Below, piece by piece: positions 9,251 through 19,655 of a stretch of 64,000 nt of DNA (the first letter of the stretch is position 1; each line of letters opens with the position of its first letter). A program made the position numbers and the translations under genes. The notes beneath the pieces are model-generated. The model was not told the origin of the DNA and searched no databases. It saw nothing but the letters and a program-made list of their open reading frames with translations. Where the stretch lies: contig NZ_LMFH01000001.1 of NCBI RefSeq assembly GCF_001427225.1, forward strand, positions 348,330 to 412,329, read 5' to 3'. The DNA is from Lysobacter sp. Root494 (lineage in GTDB: Bacteria > Pseudomonadota > Gammaproteobacteria > Xanthomonadales > Xanthomonadaceae).

Positions 9251-10300
9251 ATGGCGGATTACCTGTTGTTCGCGACCGAGCGTTACGCGCTGCCCATCCT
9301 GCAACCGCTGGCGCATGCGCTGCAAGCCGCGGGTCATGGCGTGCATGCATGGTTCGCCGATGGGGCCGCGTCCGCCGCGTTGCCTTCACCGGTACGCATG
9401 GTCGGTTTGCGTGAAGCGGTGGCGCTGAAACCGCGCGCGGTATTCAGCGCGGCGAACTGGGTGCCGACGTTCGTCTCAGGTGCGAAAGTGCAGCTGTTCC
9501 ACGGCTTCAACGTCGAGAAGCGCTCCGACGAGCGTGGTCATTTCCGGGTGCGCGGCCTGTTCGACCTGTACTGCACGCAGGGGCCGGCGACGACGGCGCC
9601 GTTCCAGGCGCTCGCGCAACGCGAGCGGCACTTCGCCGTAGTCGAAACCGGCTGGCCCAAGCTGGATCCCTTGTTCAGCGCGGACGACAGCGACGCGCAG
9701 ATCCTGCGCGCACCGGCGATGGGGCGGCCGGTGGTCATGTTCGCTTCGACCTTCACGGAGCGGCTCAGCGCCGCGCCGCATCTGCTCGACGCTATCGCTG
9801 CCGAAGTAGCGAGCGGCGAGCGCTACTGGCTGCTGACCCTGCATCCGAAGTGTGCGCCGGAACTATTCGCGCGCTACCGCGCACTGACGGGTCCGAACGC
9901 GGCGTTCGTAGAAACCGAGCAGCTGGTGACCGCGCAGCGCGCGGCCGATGTGCTGCTTGCGGATACGACATCGGTGGTCTCGGAATTTGTCGTGCAGCGC
10001 AAGCCGGTCGTGACGTTCCGCAATCGCGCGCCGAAGCCGCACATGATCGACTTCACCGATCCAGCGCATCTCCCCGCGATGCTGGCGCGGGCGTTCGCGC
10101 CCGACGAGCAGCTGCTTCATGCGCTCGCCGCGTATGCGGATGCCATCCATCCGTATCGCGACGGACGTTCTTCCGAGCGCGTGATCGCGGCGACGCATTC
10201 ATTGCTCGCCGGCGAGCTGGGCGAGCTGTCTCGCAAGCCGCTGTCGTCCGTGTGGCGGCGCCTGCAGATCCGTCGCGACCTGGGTTACTGGGGCCGCTGA
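9251..10300 (+). CDS. CDP-glycerol glycerophosphotransferase-like protein
   Basis: The open frame extends upstream across the GT2 gene; the ATG at 9251 (MADYLLFATERYALPILQPL) is the first that avoids this and gives 349 residues. The C-terminal half has the Glyphos_transf pattern: L-H-P-K in the middle, then A-D-V-L-L-A-D-T-T-S-V-V-S-E-F and K-P-V-V-T-F-R-N. Such enzymes transfer polyol-phosphate or related units onto lipid-linked glycans. In Gram-negative bacteria they appear in capsule or LPS loci. The close divergence from a GT2 gene suggests one surface-glycan function. Substrate is unknown. Confidence 0.78.
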   Translation: MADYLLFATERYALPILQPLAHALQAAGHGVHAWFADGAASAALPSPVRMVGLREAVALKPRAVFSAANWVPTFVSGAKVQLFHGFNVEKRSDERGHFRVRGLFDLYCTQGPATTAPFQALAQRERHFAVVETGWPKLDPLFSADDSDAQILRAPAMGRPVVMFASTFTERLSAAPHLLDAIAAEVASGERYWLLTLHPKCAPELFARYRALTGPNAAFVETEQLVTAQRAADVLLADTTSVVSEFVVQRKPVVTFRNRAPKPHMIDFTDPAHLPAMLARAFAPDEQLLHALAAYADAIHPYRDGRSSERVIAATHSLLAGELGELSRKPLSSVWRRLQIRRDLGYWGR

Positions 10301-10301
10301 G

Positions 10302-11810
10302 TCACCAGCGCAACGCGCGTCGTGCCAGCGTCTCGGAGAGCCGGTCGCAGAGAGCGCGTGCTTCGGTTTCCGGCAGGAAACGAATGCGCAGCGGAGGCGC
10401 CATCGCGCTTGCGCCCGCGGTGTCGAGCCACAGCGTGGCGGTGCCGCACCGTCGGTCCAGCGGATTGCGCGTGAGATGCAGTGCTTGCAGCTTGTCGATT
10501 TCGGCGAACCGCCAGTGTCGGCGCCACCAGCCTTCGCGTACCGCGATGAGTTCGCCGTCGGCCGCATAGCCAGCGGTGCGAGCGTGGCGGCGCGCGACGT
10601 ACGCATTGCATGGAACCAGTAGCAGCGCCAACAATCCCCACATGCCCAGCCACCACGTTGCGATGCTCGACATGAGCAACGAAGCGAACACGGCAGGCAG
10701 CATCAGCCGCCACCACGCGCGCGCGGATAGCGGCTTCCATTCGAGTTGAGGCCACCCGGAGCGCGGCAGTACATGCGCGATCAGCGCGTCGCAGGCATCC
10801 GGCGTGGCGACCGGCGCGAGTTCGCGCAATGCGCGTTCCTGGTTGTGTTGTTCCGCAACGGCGGTGTCGATGTCGAGACTGCGGCGCCGGAGCAGGCGAT
10901 GCATCACGCCTTCGCGCAGCGTCCACGCCTGGATGCGGCGGCGCGACGCGCTCGTGCGCCAGCGTGCGAGCAGCCCGCGTTCCACCGTCAGCCGGCGCCC
11001 GGTTTCGCTCAGGCGGAAGCCGTAGTACTGCAGCAGCGCGAGCAGGATCGAGAACAGGCGCAACAAGCCGATGACCAGCAACACCAGGGTCACGCCCGCG
11101 ATCGCGTAGTGCCCGGGCTGCTGCGCGCCGTTGTGCGATGCCCACCCGAGCAACCATTCGCCCCAGCGATCGACGAGATTAGGCAGGAGGCGTGGGCTCA
11201 TCTGCGACAGGCCGCCGATCGCCGCACCGGCGACGATCAGCCCGCGATTGGAAACCAGCCCCAGGCGCACGATTTCGCCGGTGGCTAGAAACAACAGCTC
11301 TGAAGGCTGGTTTGCGGCCGATGTTGCTTCGGCGCTCGCGCCACGGCGGCGCACCAGTGCTTCCAGCGCGAGGGCATCGCTTAGCTTGAGCACGCGCATT
11401 TCCGCCTCGGGCTTCTGTCCGCCAGCGGACTCCAGGCGCACTTCTGCGACATCGAAGACGCGGTGCAGCAGCGACTGCTGCAATGCGACGTTGTGGATGC
11501 GCGCGAACGGAATCACCCGCACGCTGCGCTCGAGCAGGCCGCTGCGCACCACCAGCGCCTCGCCGGTGAAGCCGTAGCGATAAGTGAAGTAGCGCCACAC
11601 GGCGACGACCGCGAGCACGCCGACACCAATCAGTGGCCACAGCTCATTGCGGTCACCGCCGAAGAAGAACGCTGCGATCAAGGGCACCACGAACTGGCGC
11701 AGTTGCTGCAGTAGCACGAACAGCCACGACATCGGGTGCAGCCGATGATCGGCCTGCGTTGTGTCCACGTTGCCGGGAGCGTCCGGCGGTACCGGTTCAG
11801 TCGTCGTCAT
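10302..11810 (-). CDS. PH domain membrane protein, YdbT type
   Basis: A 502-residue membrane protein with three bacterial PH-like (bPH2) units separated by pairs of transmembrane helices, as in E. coli YdbT. The first unit shows Y-R-Y-G-F-T-G-E-A-L-V-V-R-S-G-L-L-E-R and P-F-A-R-I-H-N-V. The ATG at 11810 (M-T-T-T-E-P-V-P-P-D-A-P) is preferred to an upstream ATG inside the preceding gene. It overlaps the 3' end of the YdbS-type gene by 14 bases. The YdbS/YdbT pair is a conserved inner-membrane module of unsettled function. The stop lies one base from the convergent 9251-10300 gene. Confidence 0.82.
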   Translation of the reverse strand: MTTTEPVPPDAPGNVDTTQADHRLHPMSWLFVLLQQLRQFVVPLIAAFFFGGDRNELWPLIGVGVLAVVAVWRYFTYRYGFTGEALVVRSGLLERSVRVIPFARIHNVALQQSLLHRVFDVAEVRLESAGGQKPEAEMRVLKLSDALALEALVRRRGASAEATSAANQPSELLFLATGEIVRLGLVSNRGLIVAGAAIGGLSQMSPRLLPNLVDRWGEWLLGWASHNGAQQPGHYAIAGVTLVLLVIGLLRLFSILLALLQYYGFRLSETGRRLTVERGLLARWRTSASRRRIQAWTLREGVMHRLLRRRSLDIDTAVAEQHNQERALRELAPVATPDACDALIAHVLPRSGWPQLEWKPLSARAWWRLMLPAVFASLLMSSIATWWLGMWGLLALLLVPCNAYVARRHARTAGYAADGELIAVREGWWRRHWRFAEIDKLQALHLTRNPLDRRCGTATLWLDTAGASAMAPPLRIRFLPETEARALCDRLSETLARRALRW

Positions 11811-12276
11811 CGCGATCGATCTGCCGCCCGAGCACGTCGCGCAGGCGCTCCGCGTCGTCCGCATCGAGATGCGCCAGCGTCACGGCGCTGTGGCGCGTTC
11901 CGGCGGTGTGCACGATCAACGTCGCCAGGTTGCGGCGGCGCTGCCACGGTCCTCGCTTGAGATCGAGGTGCTGCACGCGCGTGACCGGCACGCGCGTTTC
12001 GCGCTGGTACAGCCGGCCGCGGCGGATCGCGAGCCCATCGGCGTCGAGCCGCCATGCCACGTGGCGGAACTGGCGGAATCCCAGCCACAGACCGAAGCCA
12101 CCGGCGAGAACGATGCCGCCGAGCAGGCCCGCAAATGCTGGCAGCCCGAAAACCCGGAACAACACGAAACCGGCGACGCCCAGGGGAATCGCCAGTCCCG
12201 TGCGCGAGATCGCAAACAACAGCCGCGCACGTTCCGGCAATGGTTGCCAATCCGGGACGCCCGCGGCATCCGGCAT
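11797..12276 (-). CDS. PH domain membrane protein, YdbS type
   Basis: A 159-residue protein with two transmembrane helices (about 40-85) followed by one bPH2 domain: W-R-L-D-A-D-G-L-A-I-R-R-G-R-L-Y-Q-R-E-T-R-V-P-V-T-R-V-Q-H in sequence (spread over 90-120). The ATG at 12276 is chosen; a TTG at 12294 that overlaps the stop of the preceding acyltransferase gene is possible. The layout acyltransferase - YdbS - YdbT, with overlaps or very short gaps, looks like one operon reading leftwards. Confidence 0.8.
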   Translation of the reverse strand: MPDAAGVPDWQPLPERARLLFAISRTGLAIPLGVAGFVLFRVFGLPAFAGLLGGIVLAGGFGLWLGFRQFRHVAWRLDADGLAIRRGRLYQRETRVPVTRVQHLDLKRGPWQRRRNLATLIVHTAGTRHSAVTLAHLDADDAERLRDVLGRQIDRDDDD

Positions 12277-12290
12277 GGTTTCGTCGATGT

Positions 12291-13220
12291 TCAACGGATG
12301 CCCCGGTAGGGATTGTCGTAGCCGCTGCCGGAGGGCCGCAGCGTGAAGCGCTTGTACGTCCACTGATACTGCGAGGGGTCGCGACGCGCGATGCGTTCGA
12401 CGCCCGCGTTGAGCGCGGTGACCGCGACCATCGGATCGGGGTCGGCGACGGCTTCGGGCGCGGCTTCGATGTGCAACGCGAAGGCGGGCTGCCCCTCGTG
12501 GCCGCTGTCGATGCGCTCGCACCAGGCGAACACGACCGCGGCGCCGGTGCGGTGCGCGAGCCGCCCCAGCAACGTCATCGTCAACGCGGGCACGCCGAAG
12601 AACGGGGCGAATTCGCCATCTCCCTGCTTGGGCTGCTGGTCGGGGAGGATGCCGACCACGCCGCCGTCCTTGAGGATCTTGAACAGCTGGCGCACGCCAG
12701 GCCCTTCCGCGCGGACCTGCGTGACGCGCGACGAGTTGGCGTCATCGGCGCGCACGCGGCGCAGGAAGGCGTCGCCGATGTCCGATTCCGGGGGTGCGTA
12801 CAGGATCGCCAGTGGCGTGTGCGACGCGAGCCACTGGTTGAGCAATTCCCAATTGCCGTAATGCGGCGCAGCCACTATCACGCCGCGGCCGGCGGCGATG
12901 GCGGCGTCGAACAGCTCGACGCCGTGCCGTTCGCGGATCAACGCGAGGTTGTCGGTGTGCGGATGGGTCCACAGCCGCAGCGTTTCGAGCGCCTGCCGCG
13001 CAGTGGTGTGGACGATGCGCTGCTGCAGTTCGTCGCGCTGCGCGGGCAGCAGGTCCGGTTGGATCAGTTCGAGGTTGCGGCGCGCGACCCTCGCTTCGCG
13101 CGTGTTCCGGCGCAGCATCAACATTGCGATCCCGTCGGCCATTCGCAGCAGCCAGGGCCAGCGCAGGCGCGTGAGCAGGGTGGCGAGGAAGAAGAGGATG
13201 CGGGCGAGGAGGTCGGCCAT
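12291..13220 (-). CDS. LpxL/LpxM-family lysophospholipid acyltransferase
   Basis: The 309-residue product is a membrane-bound acyltransferase of the HtrB/MsbB family, which adds secondary acyl chains to lipid A or a related lipid. It has an N-terminal membrane helix, the catalytic H-Y-G-N-W-E (H-x4-E) motif around residue 130, and the substrate-binding D-Q-Q-P and F-F-G-V-P segments. Length is usual. It heads the leftward unit with the two PH-domain genes. Whether it acts on lipid A or an ornithine/glycine lipid cannot be decided from sequence. Confidence 0.87.
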   Translation of the reverse strand: MADLLARILFFLATLLTRLRWPWLLRMADGIAMLMLRRNTREARVARRNLELIQPDLLPAQRDELQQRIVHTTARQALETLRLWTHPHTDNLALIRERHGVELFDAAIAAGRGVIVAAPHYGNWELLNQWLASHTPLAILYAPPESDIGDAFLRRVRADDANSSRVTQVRAEGPGVRQLFKILKDGGVVGILPDQQPKQGDGEFAPFFGVPALTMTLLGRLAHRTGAAVVFAWCERIDSGHEGQPAFALHIEAAPEAVADPDPMVAVTALNAGVERIARRDPSQYQWTYKRFTLRPSGSGYDNPYRGIR

Positions 13221-13262
13221 CGCGGCGAGTTTAGCCGGTAGGCAGCGGATGCTTTTTGCTCC

Positions 13263-13388
13263 TCATTCCCGTGGGGACGAGGATCCGCGGACTTTGCTTC
13301 GTTTTTTGGCATGCCCGGCAAGGCAAATCAACGTCAGGATGACCAGCCTTCGACTGCAATGAAGTGTTTCCCGCTTTCGCGGAAATGA
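13263..13388. repeat. Degenerate copy of dispersed palindromic repeat
   Basis: The 210-bp gap between the acyltransferase and dtd holds remnants of the repeat family described at 32341-32564: CATTCCCGTGGGGACGAGG near 13265, module B GATGACCAGCCTTCGACTG (from 13339), and TTCCCGCTTTCGCGGAAATG (from 13368). Nothing else is recognised in this gap. Confidence 0.7.
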
Positions 13389-13430
13389 TGCGCGAAGCAG
13401 AATCCCTCCATTCCGATTGCCGGCCTCCGC

Positions 13431-13871
13431 ATGCTCGCCCTCATCCAACGCGTCACCGAAGCCCGTGTCACCGTCGATGGCGAAACCCTGGGCGCGATCG
13501 GTCCCGGGCTGCTCGCCCTGGTTGGCGTCGAACCCGGCGACGGCGAACCGCAGGTCGCGCGCATGAGCGAACGCCTGCTTGGCTACCGTGTCTTCGACGA
13601 CGGGCAGGGCCGCATGAACCTCAGCGTCGCCGACACCGGCGGCGGGCTGCTTTTGGTCAGCCAGTTCACCCTGGCCGCGGACACGCGCAGCGGCATGCGC
13701 CCTGGCTTCTCCACCGCGGCGGCGCCGGAACTGGCTGAACCCGTCTTCAACCGGTTGCTGGCAACGTGCCGGCAAAAGCACTCGACAGGGGTGGAAACCG
13801 GGCGCTTCGGTGCCCATATGGTGGTCAGCCTGGTCAACGACGGTCCGGTGACGTTCCTGCTGAAAGCCTAG
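13431..13871 (+). CDS. dtd: D-aminoacyl-tRNA deacylase
   Basis: Hydrolyses D-aminoacyl-tRNAs and mischarged Gly-tRNA, protecting translation. The 146-residue product has the two signature motifs in full: S-Q-F-T-L-A-A-D (about 80-87) and the C-terminal N-D-G-P-V-T-F-L-L, the Gly-cisPro-type site being G-P-V-T. Length is typical. The gene is alone on the plus strand before rpoD. The presence of an adjacent D-amino-acid/peptide catabolic region elsewhere in the window is probably coincidental. Confidence 0.96.
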   Translation: MLALIQRVTEARVTVDGETLGAIGPGLLALVGVEPGDGEPQVARMSERLLGYRVFDDGQGRMNLSVADTGGGLLLVSQFTLAADTRSGMRPGFSTAAAPELAEPVFNRLLATCRQKHSTGVETGRFGAHMVVSLVNDGPVTFLLKA

Positions 13872-13948
13872 CCGGACCGCCCGCGAACCCACGGCCCGCC
13901 ACGGCGCCTCTGGTTCCCGGCGCGCGGCTGCGCGTTGAACAATTCCGC

Positions 13949-13977
13949 AAGCCAAGCATCCCGCGGAGCGGTATAAT
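13949..13977 (+). promoter_or_regulatory. Candidate promoter of rpoD
   Basis: A perfect TATAAT (13972-13977) is 36 bases before the rpoD start; 17 bases upstream is a poor -35 hexamer, AAGCCA. The perfect -10 is the main evidence. Confidence 0.45.
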
Positions 13978-14013
13978 GCTTGGTTCCCTTAGTACCCCTC
14001 TGGTGTCCACTCC

Positions 14014-15870
<1,857 letters not shown>

Positions 15871-15907
15871 TCGCATCGCCCGGGCGCACCGCGTCCGCAT
15901 TGAAAGG

Positions 15908-15928
15908 GCCCGCTTCGGCGGGCTTTTT
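15908..15928 (+). terminator. Rho-independent terminator of rpoD
   Basis: Stem GCCCGC / GCGGGC (15908-15913, 15918-15923) with the stable TTCG tetraloop, followed by TTTTT (15924-15928), 38 bases after the rpoD stop. Confidence 0.9.
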
Positions 15929-15984
15929 CATTTTGCTTACATTTGCCATGCCAGCATGCGTGCGGGGTTCCCTTCGCCTGTGTG

Positions 15985-16365
15985 ATGAGCGCATCCAACG
16001 TCCCCGCCGATGTCCGGCGATTCCTGTTGGCCGTAATCGAGTCCGTGCCGCATCTCGAGGCGCTGCTGTTGCTGCACTCCGATCCATTGGCGTCATGGAG
16101 TTCCGATGCCATGGCGGCGCGTTTGTATATCGACGAATCCTCTGCGTCGCGCCTGCTCGCCGACCTGCAAGGACACCATCTGGCGCGGCACGAAGCCGGC
16201 GATTGGCGTTTCGATGCGCGCGATGCGGAGATCGCCCGCATCGTGGACCGGCTGGCGGGCGTGTACGCGCGCCACGTGGTCGAAGTCGCTGAACTCATTC
16301 ATTCCACCTCGGACCGGAAGGCGCAGCGCTTCGCCGATGCCTTCCGCTGGCGCAAGGAGACGTGA
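15985..16365 (+). CDS. Small protein with winged-helix-like fold, function unknown
   Basis: A 126-residue soluble protein from the ATG at 15985 (M-S-A-S-N-V-P-A-D-V). The central part (W-S-S-D-A-M-A-A-R-L-Y-I-D-E-S-S-A-S-R-L-L then D-L-Q-G-H-H-L-A) has the helix-turn-helix-wing layout of a MarR/Rrf2-like winged helix and ends in a long charged C-terminal helix. No metal or ligand motif is visible. It is followed one base later by two small membrane proteins on the same strand, so the three probably form one operon; the set resembles a regulator-plus-membrane-pair cassette. I do not recognise a named family. Confidence 0.6.
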   Translation: MSASNVPADVRRFLLAVIESVPHLEALLLLHSDPLASWSSDAMAARLYIDESSASRLLADLQGHHLARHEAGDWRFDARDAEIARIVDRLAGVYARHVVEVAELIHSTSDRKAQRFADAFRWRKET

Positions 16366-16366
16366 C

Positions 16367-16618
16367 ATGGTGGCCCTGACCTATGCCCTTTGTGCGATTA
16401 CCGCCCTCGCGTGCGCAATCATGCTGTTCGTCGGTGCGCGCAGGACCGGCTCGCGAATGCTGTTCTGGAGCGGCCTGTGCTTCGCGGGGCTGTCGATCAG
16501 CAATGCGCTGATCGCAGTCGATGCCGTGACAGTGCCGGACCTGGGCCTGTTGCGGCTCGGCGTCTCGCTGGTGTCGGTCGCGCTGCTGCTGTACGGCCTG
16601 GTATTCGAGGAGAAGTGA
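16367..16618 (+). CDS. Small membrane protein (DUF5985-like)
   Basis: An 83-residue protein with three hydrophobic segments (about 3-22, 30-48, 60-78) and a short acidic C-terminus (F-E-E-K). G-A-R-R-T-G-S-R-M-L-F-W-S-G-L-C-F-A-G-L-S-I-S-N-A in succession (spread over 24-48) matches, in spacing, the R-N-T-G-D-R-F-F-L-Y-F-G-L-S-F segment of the next protein, so the two are probably paralogues. Start ATG is one base past the previous stop. Function unknown. Confidence 0.65.
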   Translation: MVALTYALCAITALACAIMLFVGARRTGSRMLFWSGLCFAGLSISNALIAVDAVTVPDLGLLRLGVSLVSVALLLYGLVFEEK

Positions 16619-16619
16619 G

Positions 16620-16886
16620 ATGGAAACCTTCCTGCTGGGCGCCATCGCCATGGCCTGCGCGGTTGCTGCGCTGTACTTTTTCCGTTTCTGGCGCAACACC
16701 GGCGACCGCTTCTTCCTCTACTTCGGCCTCTCGTTCCTGATCGAAGCGATCAACCGCACGATCTTCGCGTTGGGCGGCGTCTACGACGAGGAAGCGGGGC
16801 TGTACTACCTCATCCGCCTCGGCTCGTACCTGCTGATCCTGTGGGCGATCTTTGCCAAGAACTTCCCGCGGCGGAAAGGCCAGTAG
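16620..16886 (+). CDS. Small membrane protein (DUF5985 family)
   Basis: An 88-residue protein with three predicted membrane helices. M-E-T-F-L-L-G-A-I-A-M-A and the F-F-L-Y-F-G-L-S-F-L-I-E-A-I-N-R segment match what I recall of DUF5985 proteins. The C-terminus is basic (F-P-R-R-K-G-Q). The start ATG lies just after the previous TGA. Together with 15985-16618 it forms a three-gene unit without known role. Confidence 0.7.
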   Translation: METFLLGAIAMACAVAALYFFRFWRNTGDRFFLYFGLSFLIEAINRTIFALGGVYDEEAGLYYLIRLGSYLLILWAIFAKNFPRRKGQ

Positions 16887-16969
16887 CCCGCGAACCGCCG
16901 AACCGCGCACTGGCAGCCGTTGCATTCAGCAGCGAACATTGCCGCGGGGCAAACCATTTGGAGTCACAG

Positions 16970-19306
16970 ATGCGCAAGCGCACGTGGGGATTGATCGGCG
17001 GCTCCGTTTTGTGGGCCGCGCTGGCATTGCCTGCGACGGCGATCGCTTCAGACCAGGCCTATCGATCGGTGGATCCGTTCATCGGCACCGGCGGCGAAGG
17101 CCACACGTTTCCCGGCGCGACCGTGCCCTTCGGCATGATCCAGCTCAGCCCGGACACGCAGATCAAACCGCGCAGGGAAGCCTACGGTTGGGCCGCCGGC
17201 TACCGTTACGACGACAACACGATCGTAGGTTTCTCGCACACGCATTTCTCCGGGACCGGCCACTCCGATCTCGGCGACGTGCTGCTGATGCCGGTGACCG
17301 GCGAAGTGAAGCTCGAGCGCGGTGATGCCGCGCAACCCGGCAGCGGCTACACCTCGCGCTTCCAGCACGCGAATGAAACCGCCGAGCCCGGCTATTACGC
17401 GGTGACCCTCGATGACTACAGCGTCCGCGCCGAACTCACGGCCAGCGCGCGCGTAGGCGTGCATCGCTACTCGTTTCCGAAGAACAAACCGGCACACGTG
17501 CTCGTCGACCTGCGCACAAGCATGTACGACTACCCCGGCAAGGTGCTGTGGTCGCGACTGCGACTGCGTCCGGATGGCACCGTCACCGGCTTCCGCGAAA
17601 CGCGCGGCTGGGCGCCGGGACGGCAGCTGTACTTCGCGATGCGCTTCTCGAAGCCGCTTACCGGCCACCAGTTCCACGACACCGAGCAGGACGTCGTCTA
17701 CAAGGGTTTCCCGCCGCCGGGCGAAAAAGATCCAACGCAGCGCGCGCAGATCGAAGGACGCCAACTGGTAGCCGCGTTCGACTTCGGGGGTGCCGCCGGC
17801 AAGCAGCTGGTCGTGAAAGTGGCGATCTCGCCGGTGAGCGAAGACAACGCGATTGCCAATCTCGATGCAGAAATGCCGGGCTGGGACTTCGATCGGGTGC
17901 GCGCCGACGCGCGTGCGCAATGGACGCAGGCACTGTCCGCGGTCGAAGTGGATGCGCCGGAGGCGCAGCGCCGCAGTTTCTATACCGCGCTGTACCACAC
18001 GTTCATGGGGCCGAGCCTCTTCATGGACAGCGACGGCCGCTATCGCGGTCCCGACAACGCCGTGCACCAGGCGAAGGGCTACACGAACTACTCGACGTTC
18101 TCGCTGTGGGACACCTATCGCGCGCTGCACCCGTTGCTGACGCTGGTGCAGCCCGAGCAACGCACGAACGACATCGTCAATTCGTTACTGGCCGCGCGTC
18201 GCGAGAGCCCGTATGGCGTGCTGCCGATATGGGCGTTCCACGGCCAGGAAACGTGGTGCATGATCGGGTACCACGCCGTGCCGGTAATCGCCGATGCCTA
18301 CATGAAGGGCATTCGTGGCTACGACGCCGATGAAGCGCTGCAGGCGATGACCGCGAGCGCGACTTACGGTCCCTACGACGGCATCGCGCAGTACATGCAA
18401 CTGGGCTACGTGCCCATCGACGAGGAAGGCGAGGCCGCCTCGAAAACGCTCGAATACGCCTTCGATGACTGGACGATCGCGCGCGTAGCGCAAACGATGG
18501 GACGCAAGGACGTTGCCGACACGTTCTTCAGGCGCGCTGCCAATTGGCGCAACGCATTCGATCCCGCCTCCGGCTTCATGCGCGCGCGCAAGCGCGATGG
18601 CAGCTTCCGCGAGCCGTTCGATCCGACCACCAGTGGTTACGGCAGTGATTACACCGAAGGCAACGCGTGGCAGTACTCGTGGTACGTGCCGCAGGACATC
18701 GCCGGCCTCGCGCAGGTGCACGGTGGCGAAGACAAACTGCTGGCGCGCCTGGATCAGGTCTTCGATGCGAAGGTCGACCCGAAGATCTTCGCGCACATGG
18801 AAGACATCACCGGCCTGATCGGCTGGTACGCGCACGGCAACGAACCCAGCCACCACGTTGCCTACCTCTACGCCGCTGCGGGCCAGCCGTGGCGCACGCA
18901 ACAGCGGCTGGGCGGAATCATGAAAAGCCAGTACGCGCCGCGTCCGGACGGCCTCGCCGGCAATGATGATCTCGGTCAGATGTCTGCGTGGTATGTGTTC
19001 ACGGCGCTCGGCTTCTACCCGATCACGCCGGGCAGCAACGAGTACATCATCGGCCGCCCGTTCCTGGCGCGTGCTGCGCTGAACCTGCCGAATGGCAAGC
19101 ACTTCACGGTGATCGCCGAAGACCTCGACGACGCGCATCCGTACATCGGCCGCGCGCTGCTCAATGGCAAGCCACTGCAGCGCGCCTTCCTGCGCCACGA
19201 CGAGATCATGGCCGGTGGCGAACTGCGCTTCACCATGCAGGCCGAACCGAACCGCGAGTGGCCGGGTCCCACAGCGGTCCGCCCCTATTCGATGTCGGTG
19301 CAGTGA
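16970..19306 (+). CDS. GH92 family alpha-1,2-mannosidase, exported
   Basis: A 778-residue protein beginning M-R-K-R-T-W-G with a signal peptide (hydrophobic run, cleavage after A-T-A-I-A-S, near 26). V-D-P-F-I-G-T-G-G-E-G-H-T-F-P-G-A and P-F-G-M-I-Q-L-S-P-D open the mature part, as in all GH92 enzymes; later E-G-N-A-W-Q-Y-S-W-Y-V-P-Q-D and G-N-E-P-S-H-H-V-A-Y-L-Y, both GH92 signatures of the (alpha/alpha)6 barrel, and near the end G-N-D-D-L-G-Q-M-S-A-W-Y-V-F. These calcium-dependent enzymes cleave terminal alpha-mannose from glycoproteins or glycans in the periplasm or outside. The family is typical of xanthomonads that degrade N-glycans; no partner N-glycan genes are beside it. Confidence 0.93.
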   Translation: MRKRTWGLIGGSVLWAALALPATAIASDQAYRSVDPFIGTGGEGHTFPGATVPFGMIQLSPDTQIKPRREAYGWAAGYRYDDNTIVGFSHTHFSGTGHSDLGDVLLMPVTGEVKLERGDAAQPGSGYTSRFQHANETAEPGYYAVTLDDYSVRAELTASARVGVHRYSFPKNKPAHVLVDLRTSMYDYPGKVLWSRLRLRPDGTVTGFRETRGWAPGRQLYFAMRFSKPLTGHQFHDTEQDVVYKGFPPPGEKDPTQRAQIEGRQLVAAFDFGGAAGKQLVVKVAISPVSEDNAIANLDAEMPGWDFDRVRADARAQWTQALSAVEVDAPEAQRRSFYTALYHTFMGPSLFMDSDGRYRGPDNAVHQAKGYTNYSTFSLWDTYRALHPLLTLVQPEQRTNDIVNSLLAARRESPYGVLPIWAFHGQETWCMIGYHAVPVIADAYMKGIRGYDADEALQAMTASATYGPYDGIAQYMQLGYVPIDEEGEAASKTLEYAFDDWTIARVAQTMGRKDVADTFFRRAANWRNAFDPASGFMRARKRDGSFREPFDPTTSGYGSDYTEGNAWQYSWYVPQDIAGLAQVHGGEDKLLARLDQVFDAKVDPKIFAHMEDITGLIGWYAHGNEPSHHVAYLYAAAGQPWRTQQRLGGIMKSQYAPRPDGLAGNDDLGQMSAWYVFTALGFYPITPGSNEYIIGRPFLARAALNLPNGKHFTVIAEDLDDAHPYIGRALLNGKPLQRAFLRHDEIMAGGELRFTMQAEPNREWPGPTAVRPYSMSVQ

Positions 19307-19357
19307 GCGCCGTATCGCCGGGTGCGCGCGGCGGAGCCTGATAAAATGCCCGCGCAC

Positions 19358-19433
19358 GGGCCTATAGCTCAATGGTTAGAGCAGAGGACTCATAATCCTT
19401 TGGTTCCAGGTTCGAGTCCTGGTGGGCCCACCA
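19358..19433 (+). tRNA. tRNA with CAU anticodon, probably tRNA-Ile2 (lysidine)
   Basis: The 76-base gene folds as a complete cloverleaf: acceptor stem GGGCCTA / TGGGCCC, D arm with the short loop, anticodon stem AGGA / TCCT with loop CTCATAA (anticodon CAT at 19391-19393), T arm with GGTTCGAGTCC, and an encoded ACCA end. CAU occurs in initiator Met, elongator Met and Ile2. The one-base-shorter D loop and TTGGT extra region agree better with E. coli tRNA-Ile2 than with elongator Met. TAAAAT at 19342-19347 is a likely -10. Amino-acid identity is less sure than the gene itself. Confidence 0.92.
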
Positions 19434-19655
19434 CACATGTGTTCAAGGCCGGCTTTCCGCGGTAACCGGAAAGCGGCGCGAAGCCCCGTTATTTGCGGCG
19501 CTGTTTGAACGGCTGTATCCAGTCTCTTCATCGGTTGCTTCACGCTGCGCTCTGCGCAATCAACGGCTTCTGCATCTGATTGCGCTGACGGAATGGACAG
19601 TGTTGTCGCGATGCGACCGGGATGCGCGCGGCCGCAGGAACCCGCGCCGCCCGGC

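Noticed and set aside
19358-19433. Integration site at the tRNA gene
   Set aside because: No integrase, no direct repeat of the tRNA 3' end was noticed, and neighbouring genes look chromosomal.
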